Positions 1 through 12,700 are shown, counted from the stretch's first letter. The stretch is DNA of 64,000 bases from Hofstenia miamia (GCA_004352715.1 SCFE01000037.1:1590016-1654015); one strand, 5' to 3'. Notes: a model not told the origin generated them from the letters alone. Made by a program: numbers and translations.

Positions 1-821
1 TGTCTATTAAAGAGGAATGTTCGCAATTTCTTTCTGAATTTCTTGTAATTTTTTTCAAATTTAATTTCTCTATTTAAGTTATTCCATAATTTAGTTGCTG
101 TGTGGTGAAAACTATTAAAATATTCATCCACGCATAAAAATGTTTGAGACCGTTCATTTAATTTAATATACTGTTTTAAAAATGAAATTGCGGCTTGACC
201 AAATTTGAATTTAAATAACATTGATAACATATGCATTTGAATTTGATAATAAGGAGATAGTATTTTGTATTTTAATCGGTAATCGGATGCATTGTCATGT
301 TTTTGTGCAAAATTGACTATTTTAAGGGACCAATTAAAAGTTTTAGACAGGAGGATGCGATGTTCTGAATAAATATTTGTAAAGAGGAATAAGCAATATC
401 ATAGACAACTAAATAATAGGATATAATGCAGTTTAAGCGAGGAATATTAAGTGCCTAGAAATAACCAATGGCGCCACTTTACACAAAACAAGACAAATCG
501 TATTCTGTTTCGCATCTATGGCAATATTGTAAGTGTGAAAGGCAGAGTGCATTTATTAATTGTTTGTGGTACGTATTTGAAATATTTCTGAGATGATAAA
601 GATACCTAACTCCAGAAGCCATTTTTGTAATTTTAGCCATGAAGAATTGTTCGAAATTTAAACCATTGTCAATTTCAACACCTAAATAGTTAATAGATTC
701 GCTTTGCTTTATTGTTACATTATTTAATTTAAGTTCTATGTTTTTTGTGAGATTTCTGTTTGTCTTAGGGGAGAATATTATAAATTGTGTTTTTTCAATA
801 TTTACTTTCAATTGATTATTT
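1..821 (-). mobile_element. Non-LTR retrotransposon fragment, RT C-terminal half (degenerate)
   Basis: On the minus strand this encodes the part of a reverse transcriptase after the active site: the LKVNIEKTQFIIF motif, the NYLGVEID block and a long C-terminal region. Bases 1-399 closely match 2459-2856, so it is a second, direct-oriented copy of the element at 2.3-3.5 kb. It is cut by the window edge on its 3' side, broken by an insertion at 400-520 and ended by a single N at 822, after which homology stops. It has no YADD box and cannot be active. Confidence 0.9.
400..520. mobile_element. 121-bp MITE-like insertion with target-site duplication
   Basis: The segment begins CATAGA and ends TCTATG, a 6-bp terminal inverted repeat, and is flanked on both sides by GCAATAT (393-399 and 521-527). 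The sister retroelement copy has a single GCAATAT at 2850-2856 with no insertion, so the empty site is visible in the same window. No coding content. The superfamily is uncertain because the inverted repeat is so short; a 7-8 bp duplication would suit hAT-like elements. Confidence 0.75.
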
Positions 822-822
822 N
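822..822. other. Single-N contig join
   Basis: One N interrupts the retroelement match. The expected RT sequence stops and unrelated AT-rich sequence follows. Similar lone Ns at 29792, 37194 and 52069 also sit at breaks or duplications, so these probably mark assembly joins rather than base ambiguities. Confidence 0.7.
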
Positions 823-1046
823 AACCTAATGTTTGAAATATACGTTCTTCATAAATTAACATATATTTTGCAATGTTTATTCCATTAAATACTTCATAAA
901 TAACCCTTTAATCTTAAATTTAAATAATTAATGAATTCATGTTATCTCTTGATTGTTTTATTTATAAATTACATAAAGTGTAATGCATTTTACAAGAGCG
1001 TAGATAATCGGGCGAATAGACAATAATCTTGTTCACAATTCCCACC

Positions 1047-1187
1047 ATGTGGCTTCTGCCACTGGTACCTGTTACTGTTTATAATTATTTTCAATTGGTA
1101 ATACTAAGGAAATTTTTGTACGCATTCGCAATAAAACTTTTGGTTATCACAGTAATTGTTTGCTCATTCGTTATCTCTCGAAAATAG
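1047..1187 (+). CDS. Possible 46-aa hydrophobic micropeptide
   Basis: A short open frame starts at an ATG in a strong context (CCCACCATG) and encodes a very hydrophobic peptide that could form one or two membrane segments, ending at TAG. No family is recognised. The region is slightly more GC-rich than its surroundings. It may instead be the first exon of an unseen gene, since CTAG-GTAAAT at about 1195-1202 could be a donor, or a chance frame. Confidence 0.25.
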   Translation: MWLLPLVPVTVYNYFQLVILRKFLYAFAIKLLVITVIVCSFVISRK

Positions 1188-1219
1188 TTATGTCTAGGTA
1201 AATTTGCTTCGTTTTGGGG

Positions 1220-1285
1220 AAGAACCGGAGGTGGGTCTGAGGGCGTCTAAGAGCAGCGGCCTTGCGATCATTCGTCCGGTTCTTT
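1220..1285. other. GC-rich hairpin
   Basis: AAGAACCGGA (1220-1229) pairs perfectly with TCCGGTTCTT (1276-1285) around a GC-rich 46-nt loop, standing out in AT-rich DNA. It lacks a tRNA T-loop and is not recognised as a known RNA. It could be a structured RNA or the termini of a tiny inverted-repeat element. Confidence 0.35.
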
Positions 1286-2279
1286 CATAAAATTGAGGAT
1301 TCTAATTGGCATTGCTTATCGTTAAAACTTAAATTCAATGACTGTGACGTTTCGCTTCGGCTTCGGCCACAAAGTTCTAGTGACAAACTCTACTCGCAGG
1401 TTAATGTGTAATTTCTGTCTCACATGCTCGATGCTTAATCCAATCATCCTCCAGCTGACTATTATACTAAATTACTCATGCACGCTGCTTAGCGGGTTTC
1501 GTAGACTTTATTACAGTCGGTGCTTGCTCACAGTTGTTTTTTGTCCTCGTACTATAGATGTTATTTGCGTTCTTTTACTACTATAACACTAAACCAGTCG
1601 ATGCTACAATATATATATATATATATATAATTTCAAGATTTTTGTATCTAACATCTCATTGGATTACGGCCTGTTGCCACCAAATGCCTGCCAAATGTAT
1701 TAGTGTTTATTTTGAGATTTTTTCGCATTTTCTACTGTACATTTTTATACTATGCCATTGAAAATTTGTTGGTTGTATACGTAAATTCCAATAAATCAAG
1801 GTTATCAATGGACTAACCATTATCGTTAGGAAACGATTCCTGATCAACATTTGAAATTGCAGTAACAATTCTATTGTCTAGCCGTCTTATTATGCACATT
1901 TTGATATCACAAATTACCCCTTGATACTTCCATGTGGCTTTTCCTTCATCAAAGTTAATAATTAGCTTTTTCCAATTCCATTATTTTGTACAATTCCATA
2001 TATTCTTATTTCTAGAAGTAAGGTCATTAAAAGCACGGAGACTTAAAAATAACTGTCTGCTACAAGATGTGCAAATTATATATTGATTAATACTTTATGA
2101 TAATCGCAGTGGTATGCGAAACATGTCAAATAAATTATAAGTTTCATTTTTAAAATAAGATAAACTGATTGTGTGTTATACGGCTGTATCTGTTTAATAA
2201 ACTAATGTTTTGGAAACTAGCTGGAAATTCAGAATTTAAGGTGTGTAGGCACAATAGTACTGCGGTAAGTTAATAAGAG
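1286..2279. other. Intergenic, nothing firm
   Basis: No supported gene. A TA microsatellite lies at 1610-1629. Bases 1330-1560 have relatively high GC and open frames on both strands, but no start, splice or family signal strong enough to call a gene. Confidence 0.5.
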
Positions 2280-3486
2280 TCAAAAGCAATTTATTGCTAC
2301 AAAAAAAAGGTACAAAAACTATAAACTACAAATCTACAAGAAGCTATTTACAAATATAATAAATATATATAATATTAAAATGTGTGTGTGTTGTGTGTGT
2401 GCATTTTATACAAAATTTTCAAATGAATGTAGTGTATTATTGTCATTAAGTGGGCACTGTCTATTAAAGAGGAATGTTCGCAATTTCTTTCTGAATTTCT
2501 TGTAATTTTTTTCAAATTTAATTTCTCTATTTAAGTTATTCCATAATTTAGTTGCTGTGTGGTGAAAACTATTAAAATATTCATCCACGCATAAAAATGT
2601 TTGAGACCGTTCATTTAATTTAATATACTGTTTTAAAAATGAAATTGCGGCTTGACCAAATTTGAATTTAAATAACATTGATAACATATGCATTTGAATT
2701 TGATAATAAGGAGATAGTATTTTGTATTTTAATCGGTAATCGGATGCATTGTCATGTTTTTGTGCAAAATTGAGTATTTTAAGGGACCAATTAAAAGTTT
2801 TAGACAGGAGGATGCGATGTTTTGAATTAATATTTGTAAAGAGGAATGAGCAATATTGAAAGTGTGAAAGACAGAGTGCATTTATTAATTGTTTCTGGTA
2901 CGTATTTGAAATATTTCTGAGATGATAAAGATACCTAACTCCAGAAGCCATTTTTTTAATTTTAGTCATGAAGAATTGTTCAAAATTTAAATCATTGTCA
3001 ATTTCAACACCTAAATAGTTAAAGGATTTGCTTTGCTTTATTGGTACACTATTTACTTTAAGTTCTATGTTTTTTGTGAGATTTCTGTTTGTCTTAGGGG
3101 AGAATATTATAAATTGTGTTTTTTCAATATTTACTTTCAATTGATTATTTGAGAAATATTTTGTTAAATTTTCGATGTCATATTGGAGATTTTTAGTTGC
3201 ATTAAAGGCATTTATATCAGTACTTATAAGACATGTATCATCTGCATATTGATAAATTTTACTGTTTTTTACCTGTTGAGTTATGTCATTAACATAGATT
3301 GCAAATAGAATAGGTCCGAGAACTGTGCCCTGTGGAACCCCACGGTCCGTCATAATGTATTTTGATTTTTTTACCATTAAGTATAACTCTTTGCTGTCGA
3401 TTTTTAAGGAAAGTCATTATTAAGTTAACAGATTTGTTATCAAAGTTATAATATATTAATTTGTCCCTTAATATGTCAAAATTCAT
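2280..3486 (-). mobile_element. 5'-truncated CR1/Jockey-type non-LTR retrotransposon
   Basis: The minus strand encodes a reverse transcriptase from the middle of the palm to the C-terminus. In order: an FLKNRQQRV segment, the GVPQGTVLGPILF block, the YADDT active-site box, LKVNIEKTQ, the YLGVEID block and about 180 further residues ending in a stop near 2406. A frameshift lies between about 3340 and 3377, just before the GVPQG block. The 5' part (endonuclease and fingers) is missing, as usual for incomplete reverse transcription. The 3' untranslated end runs to about 2280 and includes a TG microsatellite (about 2382-2401 on the plus strand). It abuts the (AAT)n tail of another element at 3487. 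Confidence 0.92.
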
Positions 3487-3595
3487 TAATAATAATAATA
3501 AATTACTTTATTAGCCGCTAAAGGCAAACACTACAAAAATATAAAACCAAGTTAAGTTTTGCGGCAACGAGGACAGTCACAGGAAATAAAGTAGA
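3487..3595 (-). mobile_element. Retroelement 3' end with (ATT)n tail, copy A
   Basis: Read on the minus strand this is a conserved 3' terminal module: a CCTGTGACTGTCCTCG stretch, then TGCCTTTAGCGGCTAATAAAG and an ATT-repeat tail. The same module is present on the plus strand at 49841-49962. The AATAAAG followed by a trinucleotide tail points to a non-LTR or SINE 3' terminus. Confidence 0.75.
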
Positions 3596-3767
3596 AGCAG
3601 ATGGAAGAGTAGGTGAAGTTGGAGAAGGGCTCAGCAAACAGGAAAGACGTCAAAGACTTCTTGAAGCTCGGCGGCGTGGAAAAGAAAGCAATGGCTGTTG
3701 GAGGGTTGAGAGTCAAGATGTAATTAGCAGAAATACAAGCATGATTGAGTTCGGCCTATTTAAATAG
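3552..3767 (+). CDS. Coding-like plus-strand segment, Arg/Lys-rich (unrecognised)
   Basis: An open frame of 71 codons without its own ATG encodes a charged, probably helical stretch (KQERRQRLLEARRRGK) and ends at TAG 3765-3767. The first part overlaps copy A of the retroelement tail antisense. The antisense of the 49.8-kb copy keeps the same frame (shared residues ARTVTG or TRTVTG), so the element may carry a short conserved frame on that strand. It could be element-derived or an exon of an upstream gene. Confidence 0.25.
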   Translation, partial: LSFAATRTVTGNKVEADGRVGEVGEGLSKQERRQRLLEARRRGKESNGCWRVESQDVISRNTSMIEFGLFK

Positions 3768-4451
3768 CCAAAATTATTAAAATCATTTTTACTAACAATG
3801 TTATTGTTAAATATTTTAAGTAATGCTCATTTTCAGTTTGTATTTGATTGAAGTGGATAACTAATTTGCCTAAAAAGAATACATTTGAGGTGTTTTAAGA
3901 CCTAGAATGACTGTCTGCTGCCTCCATAAAGTTTAAATTAGAATGTAGTCTAAGTCAAAACTCGAAAATAATATATTTATAATTAGATATTAACTATAAT
4001 TTTTTATATTTAATGTAAAACATGCAATGTCTACGGTTGAGGTTTATTTGTTTTATCTGATCGTCATGTAACATTGTAACTATGCTAGTGAGAGTGTGTA
4101 AAGATGCTTGAAATATTTTTTACGGTCAAGTTCATCATTCAAGTTTTTATCTGTGCAGTCATTGCTTACTATTGGTGTTTGGATCTTTATACTCGTTATT
4201 GTCTGTGCATTAAATATTCATTATATTGTGTAAATTATAAAGTTTCCTACTTTCGAGACTTGGTCAACGAATTTTTCGGTACCTAACGCTAACCTTTTTG
4301 CTTCCCATAAATGGTAGTTTCTTGCCAACGCTTCCTTGTGTCTCACTTTTCCTCTGAATTTGTTTGATAAGAAATTTAAAAAAGCTTACTGCAAATTTGA
4401 GATTTAGAGATTTGTTTCGAAGTCAACGTTTAGTTTTTTGCATTCATTTAG
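3768..4451. other. Intergenic, nothing seen
   Basis: AT-rich sequence without a supported gene. A 60-codon hydrophobic frame at 4104-4286 has no family signal or homologue in the window. Confidence 0.5.
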
Positions 4452-5208
4452 ATAGTTCACCTGACATTTCTAACTCAATGCAATGTGCTAATACCTGTTT
4501 CACATGAAACAAACAGGTGCAGATACAGAAGGCGCCATGACAGCGGTGGAGAATTTATGCCCAAGTTGGGCCCATCTCAATTGTTAATTCGGTCGATTTT
4601 TATTATCATTGCCAAGAATTTCTTCAATTTTTCGGTGTGCTAGAAAAAAGTTTGGTATGTTTGAAACCTATAACAAAATCTACGCACTGAAATTCTTAGA
4701 AGAATCTATGAAAATAATGTAGAATTTAAAACTTTAAATGTATAAAGTTTAGTTATTTCTGTGAATCACTACCCGCTTTGAGACCAAAGACGTTAGGTAA
4801 CGCCAATGAATGGCTGTTTCTCTCCTAAAAAAATGACTGATATTTGTTAAGTACAGCTGTGTAACATTGAAACCTAAATCAATTATATTTCAAATCAACT
4901 AGCGCTAGACAACAAGCTCCTGGTTACGCAGAACCAATTGATGATTAAAGCACACTAACACTCTCTCACTTCCAAAGGAGCTTCAATTTACCAAATGACG
5001 CCGCGGCTGTTGTTCAAGTTGTACAGGTTCAAATCGTTTGCTTTGACCAGCTGCTTTGAGAGCCATTTAGATACGGCAACATGATCTCCAAACCAGGCCG
5101 GAAGTGAATCGGTTAAAACATTTACTTTTGGCTGAACAAACAGAGAGCATTTCAACTTAGAACAGATTGTTAGTGAGAAAATAGTTCGCCTGACATTTCT
5201 AACTCAAT
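4452..5208 (-). mobile_element. hAT-related repeat, copy A, with 28-bp flanking direct repeats
   Basis: Bases 4481-5101 closely match 9439-10063, at about 90% by eye. The match includes the antisense C-terminal codons of a short protein ending near 4993 and its 3' flank. The copy is bracketed by a near-perfect 28-bp direct repeat (4452-4479 and 5181-5208, one mismatch) whose core reads CCTGACATTTCTAACTCAAT. No long frame survives. The flanking repeats could be an unusually long target duplication or part of the element. Confidence 0.7.
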
Positions 5209-6601
5209 TTATGTGTTATGCTATGAACCACTTTCCGAAGGGTTGGAGAATTACAGTTGATATTTTTTACATTAAAAATTGTTGTAACCTTAACCTAACT
5301 AAAATTGTTCAGATAGAAATGTATTGCTTTTTTCCTTCCCAAAAATCTTGTGATTTTCAAGTATTTTGCAAATTATTCACAATACCTCTACAGTTTAAAT
5401 GCCACATCTAAAATACAGTGGTTGTGTTCATCACAGATTATGAAATTTATAGTTGACAACCGTGTTGACAACTGTTAGTTTTCATGGTCTAATAATTCAA
5501 AGTAATAGCTTGACAGAGAACTTAATGGCTATAATGGAATATTAGGTCCTTCACGATTCAACGATGAAGATGAGTTTGAACTGCTCGCTTGCGAATTTAC
5601 TTGATATCATATTTCATGCCAGTTATGGACATAGTTAGTTTTTGTTCAAATTGACTCTTCGAAATTTTCAGTTAAGAATTGACCAAAGTCTTCAATGAGA
5701 TATTCCTTTAGGAATGGTATGATTTTTTTCAAATTTCTCAATGTCATATAGAGCAACCAAAATGTGCCTGCTAGCAATTGACTATGCTTTTTGAACCATC
5801 GCTCTGAATACTCTTTCTGAAAGTGATTAGTAAAATTTGGAATATTTACAATGCAAATTAGTATTGAGGTAACGAATTTATGTCAGTATTATGCATATAA
5901 TTAAAGAGTTCGATTACTGTGAATTCTTTGATCGTTTATAATGGGATTAATATCATAATCACTAGTCAAAGAAGCAAGCCAGAGTAACGTTTACGTCGAG
6001 GTAGAACTTTCTTGTAACAGATTCAGATTTAAGTTTGTAGTTTTTTAATGGAAACAATCAGTAGATTTATGCCAATCTGTTAAAGGTAAATACATGCACT
6101 GAAGGATCTGTGAATTAATGCACACTTGACGTTTTCAATCCGAAAAATATTTCCTTTTTCGAAATTCTTTCGGTGAGATATGTAATATGTTGACGTAATA
6201 TGTAGCGTTGACGATCTTGAAAAGGGTAAATGATGGGTACCATGGATGTTTCGTTTCAGGGAAAAGGGCATATCACATTGAGAACAATTATTTCATCATA
6301 AAGACATCAGCAATTTTCTTATTCATTCCAAAGTAATTTTCCTAGATTTTGACAAATGTCTTTCTATTTCTGTAGTCGATAAAGTGGCAAAGCTGCCAAA
6401 TTAACTTTAGCATCATGCTGACCTTAGCTGTTTTCATGCTCATTTTTTCATTTTTTTCCATTTAATGACATTGAAGTTATGATTCTATAAATTTCAAGTA
6501 TCTGTCTTTTTCTTCTTCAAAAACGCATACTCTCAAATTTGCCAATACCCTGAGGAAGTAGTCTTTCATTAGCCTTTCCATCACTAAAAATAGGCTTTTA
6601 G
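5209..6601. other. AT-rich stretch upstream of the zinc-finger gene
   Basis: No exon can be supported here. Because the first exon recognised at 6602 starts at a splice acceptor, the true 5' end of that gene should lie in or before this stretch. Confidence 0.5.
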
Positions 6602-6734
6602 AAACGAGTCAGAAACGTTCCACCGCCAACTAAATTTATTCCTCAATTGCATCCGGTAAAGGATGACCCTGCGGGTCGTTATCACGCACGCTACAGGGAT
6701 TTTTATGAGAACAAATGCGATGAAGATGAAACAG
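6602..6734 (+). CDS. Exon of THAP-like gene, linker
   Basis: It starts after a TTTTAG acceptor and ends at a GTAATT donor, phase 0 to 1. The frame encodes a Pro-rich start (VPPPTKFIPQL) and an acidic end (CDEDET). An in-frame TAG just upstream shows that it must be spliced to an earlier exon. The single leftover G joins AA of the next exon to keep the frame. Confidence 0.7.
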
Positions 6735-9700
6735 GTAATTTGTTCTTTTTAATCTAACTAATTCTAATGCAACGGTTGGTTGTTCAAAGACTCTCAGGTT
6801 GAACCTTTCTAGAAAATACTAGTAGCACCCTGACATTTTTTGTAGGGTTTTAATTTCCATACTTTTCATTTAAAATGTATTTCGGAATATAATTTGAGAG
6901 GACGCTTGCTCCTATCAGCCAATCAAGTGTCTCACGTCACTTTCGTGATATGATGCAGGTTCATTTGTGGGCCGTAACCCAGTTTATGTTGATTGTATTA
7001 TACCAACATGAACTATATGATGTATGGTTACTTATTTACTTTATTTCCAACTGTTTCTTTCCAAAATTTCAGTTGTTTATATTGCAAAAACGAATCATTA
7101 GTTACTAACTTATCACATAAGGTTGATATATATATATATTTAGAAAAAACTGCGAAGATTGTTCACGTCCGGCCAAAGCACATCACAGCAGAGTTATGGT
7201 TAACACCAGCATGTAAATTATGTGGAAATCACATATCAAATGGAATGTTATTTCTTGACGAAGATTCTACTTATCAATTATACAGCATTCTGCCGGACGA
7301 GATGAAAACAAAGGGATGGATTCAAATCGTGCAGTTATGTTATAAAACACCGACGTTGGATCATTTACATCCAGTTAATATATGTAGCATTCATTTCATT
7401 AATTCAAAATTCATTGGCAAACCACCAACAGAATTTCTGAAGGTTTTTCTTTTATACATTTTTTAAACAATGCCTTCAATAAAAGTCGTATTGAATTCCA
7501 ATAAAATTAGCATGGTAAACATTTGAATTTATCCTTGCCATGCTTTTTCAAATAGTTTTTATTATTTATTGAAATTATAAAATTTTGTAAATATATCTTG
7601 TGTTTGTAAGAATCGTTGGTCTATATATATTCATTTAGGGTTATCCAACAAAAGGCACCATATCGAATTTGGAGAGTAGTAGTGATCAGTTAGCACCCAA
7701 TCATTTCAAGGTTGCTACAAATAACCACCAGTACACTAAGGATCAACAATTGCGAATTCAGATGATTCCTACTAATAATGTAATTTTTCAATCCTAAATA
7801 AATTTAATATTCATTCCTTCACAGAAGGCTTTTGTGCAGAAAGCCTTCTGTAGAATGCAGAAAATATTTTAGAATCTCAAAATCATGTTATCTACAAATT
7901 TGATATTCATATATTTGTTTTTTTGGAAAAATAGTATACAAATGTATCAATTTGTACACTGGAGAACCTTAGAAATGCTTCAGGGATACCATTCATTGTC
8001 GAGTATCGCACGATATACGAAAAATACACGAGTATTTACCATATGTACCCAACCGAAAAATTGGATTCTCTTGTTTGTACTTCAGTTTACTAGGCTGAAT
8101 GAGTGGCGGATACAATGTACATTTGTTAAAAAAATTTATACACTAATTATATTTAGTTACCTAGTGGAGAGTAGCACACTGTCATGCAATGCTAAGATAG
8201 TTCGAGCACGTTTCATATTTATTTTTTTAAATTATTTTTAGTTCATAGTTTCGATGTCATTAGACTTAAACCTAGGATGACATATTTCAGCGTTACTAAG
8301 ATCATGATGAATGTGGCTAGGAACTTCAAATCGATTTTAAAATCAGATATCTTTCTTAGCAACGAAATTTTTGCCAGTGCCTATGACCCTTTTAATATTT
8401 AATATTGCAATTTACAATTAGCTGTTGAGCTCAATTGAGCTGCTGTAGTTTTTAAAAAAATGGGAATGCTGGTAGGCTTTTGGGTGACAGAAGAGAAAAT
8501 TCATTACAAATCCCAGGCAGGCAGCAGCAACTTAAGCACATATAATGAAAATATTGTTATTTTGCAGTTGATTATTCCCAGTTTGAATCAATTGTATAGA
8601 CTTGCGTGTTATTTTCTACTAACTTTCGAAAAATTGATTGAATAGTGTAACTAATAAAAGTTGTGTAGTGGGACAATGTTAGCATAATCTTTAAGGGGCT
8701 CTTTAATGTCGGGTATCATATTGTGTATAGACTCGAACGTATATTAATTTAGGTTCTAGTGCACTATATTGGATCAGGAATTAACGAGTGGAGATGCCTG
8801 ATTTGCCAATGCGTTCAAAGGTCGTCTGTTGTGAAATCGGCTGTTAAAGTTTACGATATGAAAGAATTTTTCAAGAAAGGTTGTTGCTCTGATTTACAGG
8901 TAACTTTATCTAAAATATCTCTCGAACCTTAAGCGGGCTGATGTGGTTTTAAACATTTTCAAACTATTTTCTCGAAACCTATTGTAATGTAATCTTGATA
9001 ATTTCTACCAAGTGTATTGTGCCTGTAATTTTCTTTGGAAATTCCTATTGTGTTAAAAAGGTGTAAATTCTCTGCCTACTTAACGTTCCGTGGTGGTTTC
9101 ACATTTTGGATATTTTTTGTTAATTTTGTAGGAACAGGCATTTAAAAATTGTTTATTAAATTTTGGTATTTTAAGGTTAAGAAAAGTGAACTGGCCACAT
9201 AAGTTTAAAACTGGTAGCATAATAAGCCCGCTCATGACGATATTTTTGTAACTGACATTTTTTTGTTTACATCTACTACGATTTATAATATGCAAAGCAA
9301 CTGTAAATAGGTCTCTTACCTCGATGACGAGTCACAATTTCAGTCAAATTGAAAATGACCCATCACGGTATCATTATATTTACTTCCTTTATCACTGTCA
9401 ATATTGCGGTAATTAATAATTTCGCCATTAGTAGAGAACAATGTGCTAATACATGTTTCACGTGAGACAAACAGGTGTAGATACAGAATGCGCCATGATA
9501 ACGGTGGAGAATTTTATGCCCAAGTTGGGCCCATCTCAATTAATTGTCAATTCGGTTCATTTTTATTATTATTGCCAAGAATTCAATTTTTCGGTGTGCT
9601 AGAAAAGAGTTAGGTATGTTTGGAACTTATAACAAAATCTACACACTGAAATTCTTAGAGGAATCTATGATATTAATGTAGAATTTAAAACTTTAAATGT

Positions 9701-12700
9701 ATAAAGTTCAGTTATTTCTGTGAATCACTACCCGCTTTGAGACCAAAGACGTTAGGTAACGCCAATGAATGGCTGTTTCTCTCCTCAGGAAATGACTGAT
9801 ATTTGTTAAGTACAGCTGTGTAACAATGAGAACTAAATCAATAATAATTCACATGAACTAACCCTAGACAACAAGTTCCTGGTTACGCAGAACCAATAGA
9901 TGATTAATGCACACAAGGCCTAACACACTAACACTCTCCCACTTCCAAAGGAACTTCAGTTTACCAAATGACGCCGCGGCTGTTGTACAAGTTGTACAGG
10001 TTCTCATCGTTTGCTTTGACCAGCTGCTTTGAGAGCCATTTAGATACGGCAACAAACCAGACCTTAGTATGCTCATTCGGAATTTTAATCCAAAAACGCA
10101 CCAAATCGTCGTAGCTTGCAGATTTGTTTGTCTCTAAAAACATTACCAAAATTTGGACGACTTTGATAGTTTTTTATCTCATATCCGCTCTTTTTGCAAT
10201 AGGTTTGCTTGTCTCTAAAAAGATTACCATGGTTGGCTTCAGTCTGTTTGAGACTGCTTCCAGGATACGCTGCACAATAATACCATCATTAAAATTTAAA
10301 TATTCATTAAGCCGCTTAATCTTTTGCACTGTGGCGGTAGTCTGTGACAGCCCATACTTCCTTTATCCGTTTGAGAGCTCAACTGTATGTCGTAGTACGC
10401 TTCGATAGATATTCAGCAACCATTGTAAGTATGGATTCGTCCAAACAAGCCGGTCAAATACGCAGTTTCACTTTGTCCTCAGTAACAGTCTTCAATAAAT
10501 AACAGGATTCCAATTGTAATTCCCAAGTTGCAAAAGATTTGACATCCTCAGTCAAAATAGTTTTCTAACTCTATCCATTCTAACTGCAGAGCTTCAGGAG
10601 CATTATCGAAATTGAGTATGAAGGGTGGAGAAAACAGCTGGAACCTGCTAACATGTGAACGCATGTCCTGGAATCTGTCTTGGAATTGTTCCTTCAAATC
10701 CGCAATGAAAATTGTATAAATTTCAAGAGAACTTCGATTTGTTTTCTGCTATGTTGGAAAATGAATCAAAATTCTTTGAACCAGTTGATTTTCCCTTAAG
10801 GGTGTTTACAGCTTATCAATGAAATGTAATACTTACAAATTTAAATTGATTTTAGTCAGCTGTATCAATAACAAATGAAATGTGATAATTGAGACACTGT
10901 AGACAGCGTATCAACAACAATATATTCTTCTCAAATGAGAAGTGTTATGATTCATTGTAAACGCACCTATAGGCGGAACATACAGTGAAAAGCTGTCACA
11001 TGTTCATACGAGTCACTGACAAATTGATTTCTTGTTCAGCTTATTCACATCTACTGAAATCGGCATCAGTGAATTTAACTAGTTCATAGTTTCTGACAAA
11101 TATTTCCTCATAAATCTGTTTTTGAAGGTTATATATTCGCTTCAGCATTGAACCTCGGCTTAACCAGCGTACTTCAAAGTGATACAACAACATACTCAGC
11201 GACTGTTTCTTTGACCAATTCCTGAAATCAGCGAAAATGAAGTTCACAGCATTGATTACAACTTTTATTACATAAACATGAAAATAATGTTTAAAAGGTA
11301 TATATTTCATTACCATTACTTCTTGCAGTGAGGTTGACTTTGCCCATAAATTCTGTTGGTGACTGATAGAATGGCATTTGACAAGCTCCGTTTCAATACC
11401 AAGTTCCTTCATATGTTTTTTTGTTAGCGAAGCAAGATCTTTCATCTTTCCTGTCATTGAAGGCGCTCCAGCAGTAGTAACATTTGCATGCCTTTATTGC
11501 TTCAAAAACGTCTTTACCAGTAGCTGTGCCCTTTATTGGATATAACCGAACAAAATCTTCCACGCTCAAATAAAGCTAGTTGAGCAGTATCTTTCCCGTC
11601 AATACAAGACAAAGTGAAAACATCAAATTTTCCACAAAAATGACGAAACTTCAACTCTTCTTGTAACTGTTCGTGCTGACAGAGATGTCTTCAAATAATT
11701 TCTTTTTTTCTGGACAGACAACTTCAACTACTGGTAATATGCTTTTTTAACAAATTCAACATTGGAAAATGGTTTCATGTGTTTGCCAATGAAAGCACTT
11801 ATTTCAAAACTAGCTTTAGTTTTTGCTTCTACTGCAGGATTCCAACTTGTGTAGACAGCTTGGCTTTTTGACAACGTGTTTTGAACAAAGCTAATTTTAT
11901 CCTTCCTCAGCTTTCCAGTCAATGTTGAATAAGATTCGGTATCCTTTATTTAATAGCGACGCTTTATATTATATCTTTGACCGCAGGCAGCTGTGTACTA
12001 AACTATTTTCCCAGCATGTTTTTGTTGAATGAAAAAATAATTTTCAGTCCACTTGTCTTGAAAGGTTCTATGTTCTTCTTTCAATTTTCGCTTTTTAAGT
12101 GCCATAATGACCGTTTGCTTTCAACTAAAAAACGTGAGACGTCTTTAGAATACTATTGGAAAAATACTTTTAATATGTTATTCTGCATTTCATAGCACTC
12201 AGTAGAAATTAAGAATGATGAAATTTCCGGTTTATATGATTAAGGGTTTTATATAATGAGTGTCTCGACTCAATTCACATTGCAATGGGAAATGCACGGA
12301 CTTAAATATAATAACTACGTATCTCACCTAGCCATATGCAGCCGTCATTAAGGCTAACTAAGAAACTGTTTCTTGTTGGTCGTAAGCATTAGTAAACTAA
12401 TGTCCATATTCACAGCTTTTGCTTGTATTCATGAGCCCATTTGCAATTGCAGTCTCATAAGCACGTTCAACCAGAACTGCGTGATGCGCACATGATACAG
12501 TATAACCTAGGGGTGTGTTTGTTAAAGTTATGTTACAGTTTGTGGTATTGGTGATATTATTTGTTGAGAAATTACATTTGGTCAAAATAAAATACGGTAC
12601 TCAAATTTAGAGCGCCCTTTGTTAATTATTTAGGGGTACAGCTCTTCTATGAGCTTGGCTGGTTTACTGATACTGTTTCAGCCGCTAAAATAGCCCATTC

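Noticed and set aside
1220-1285. tRNA gene
   Set aside because: The end stems pair, but there is no T-loop or anticodon arm of the right size. No tRNA or rRNA pattern was seen elsewhere in the window either.
1338-1761. Two plus-strand frames rich in Cys, Leu and Tyr
   Set aside because: No domain, weak start contexts, and the second runs through a TA microsatellite.
9961-10408. Plus-strand frame of 94 codons over the hAT relic
   Set aside because: Lies antisense to recognisable transposase-associated sequence and has no family signal.
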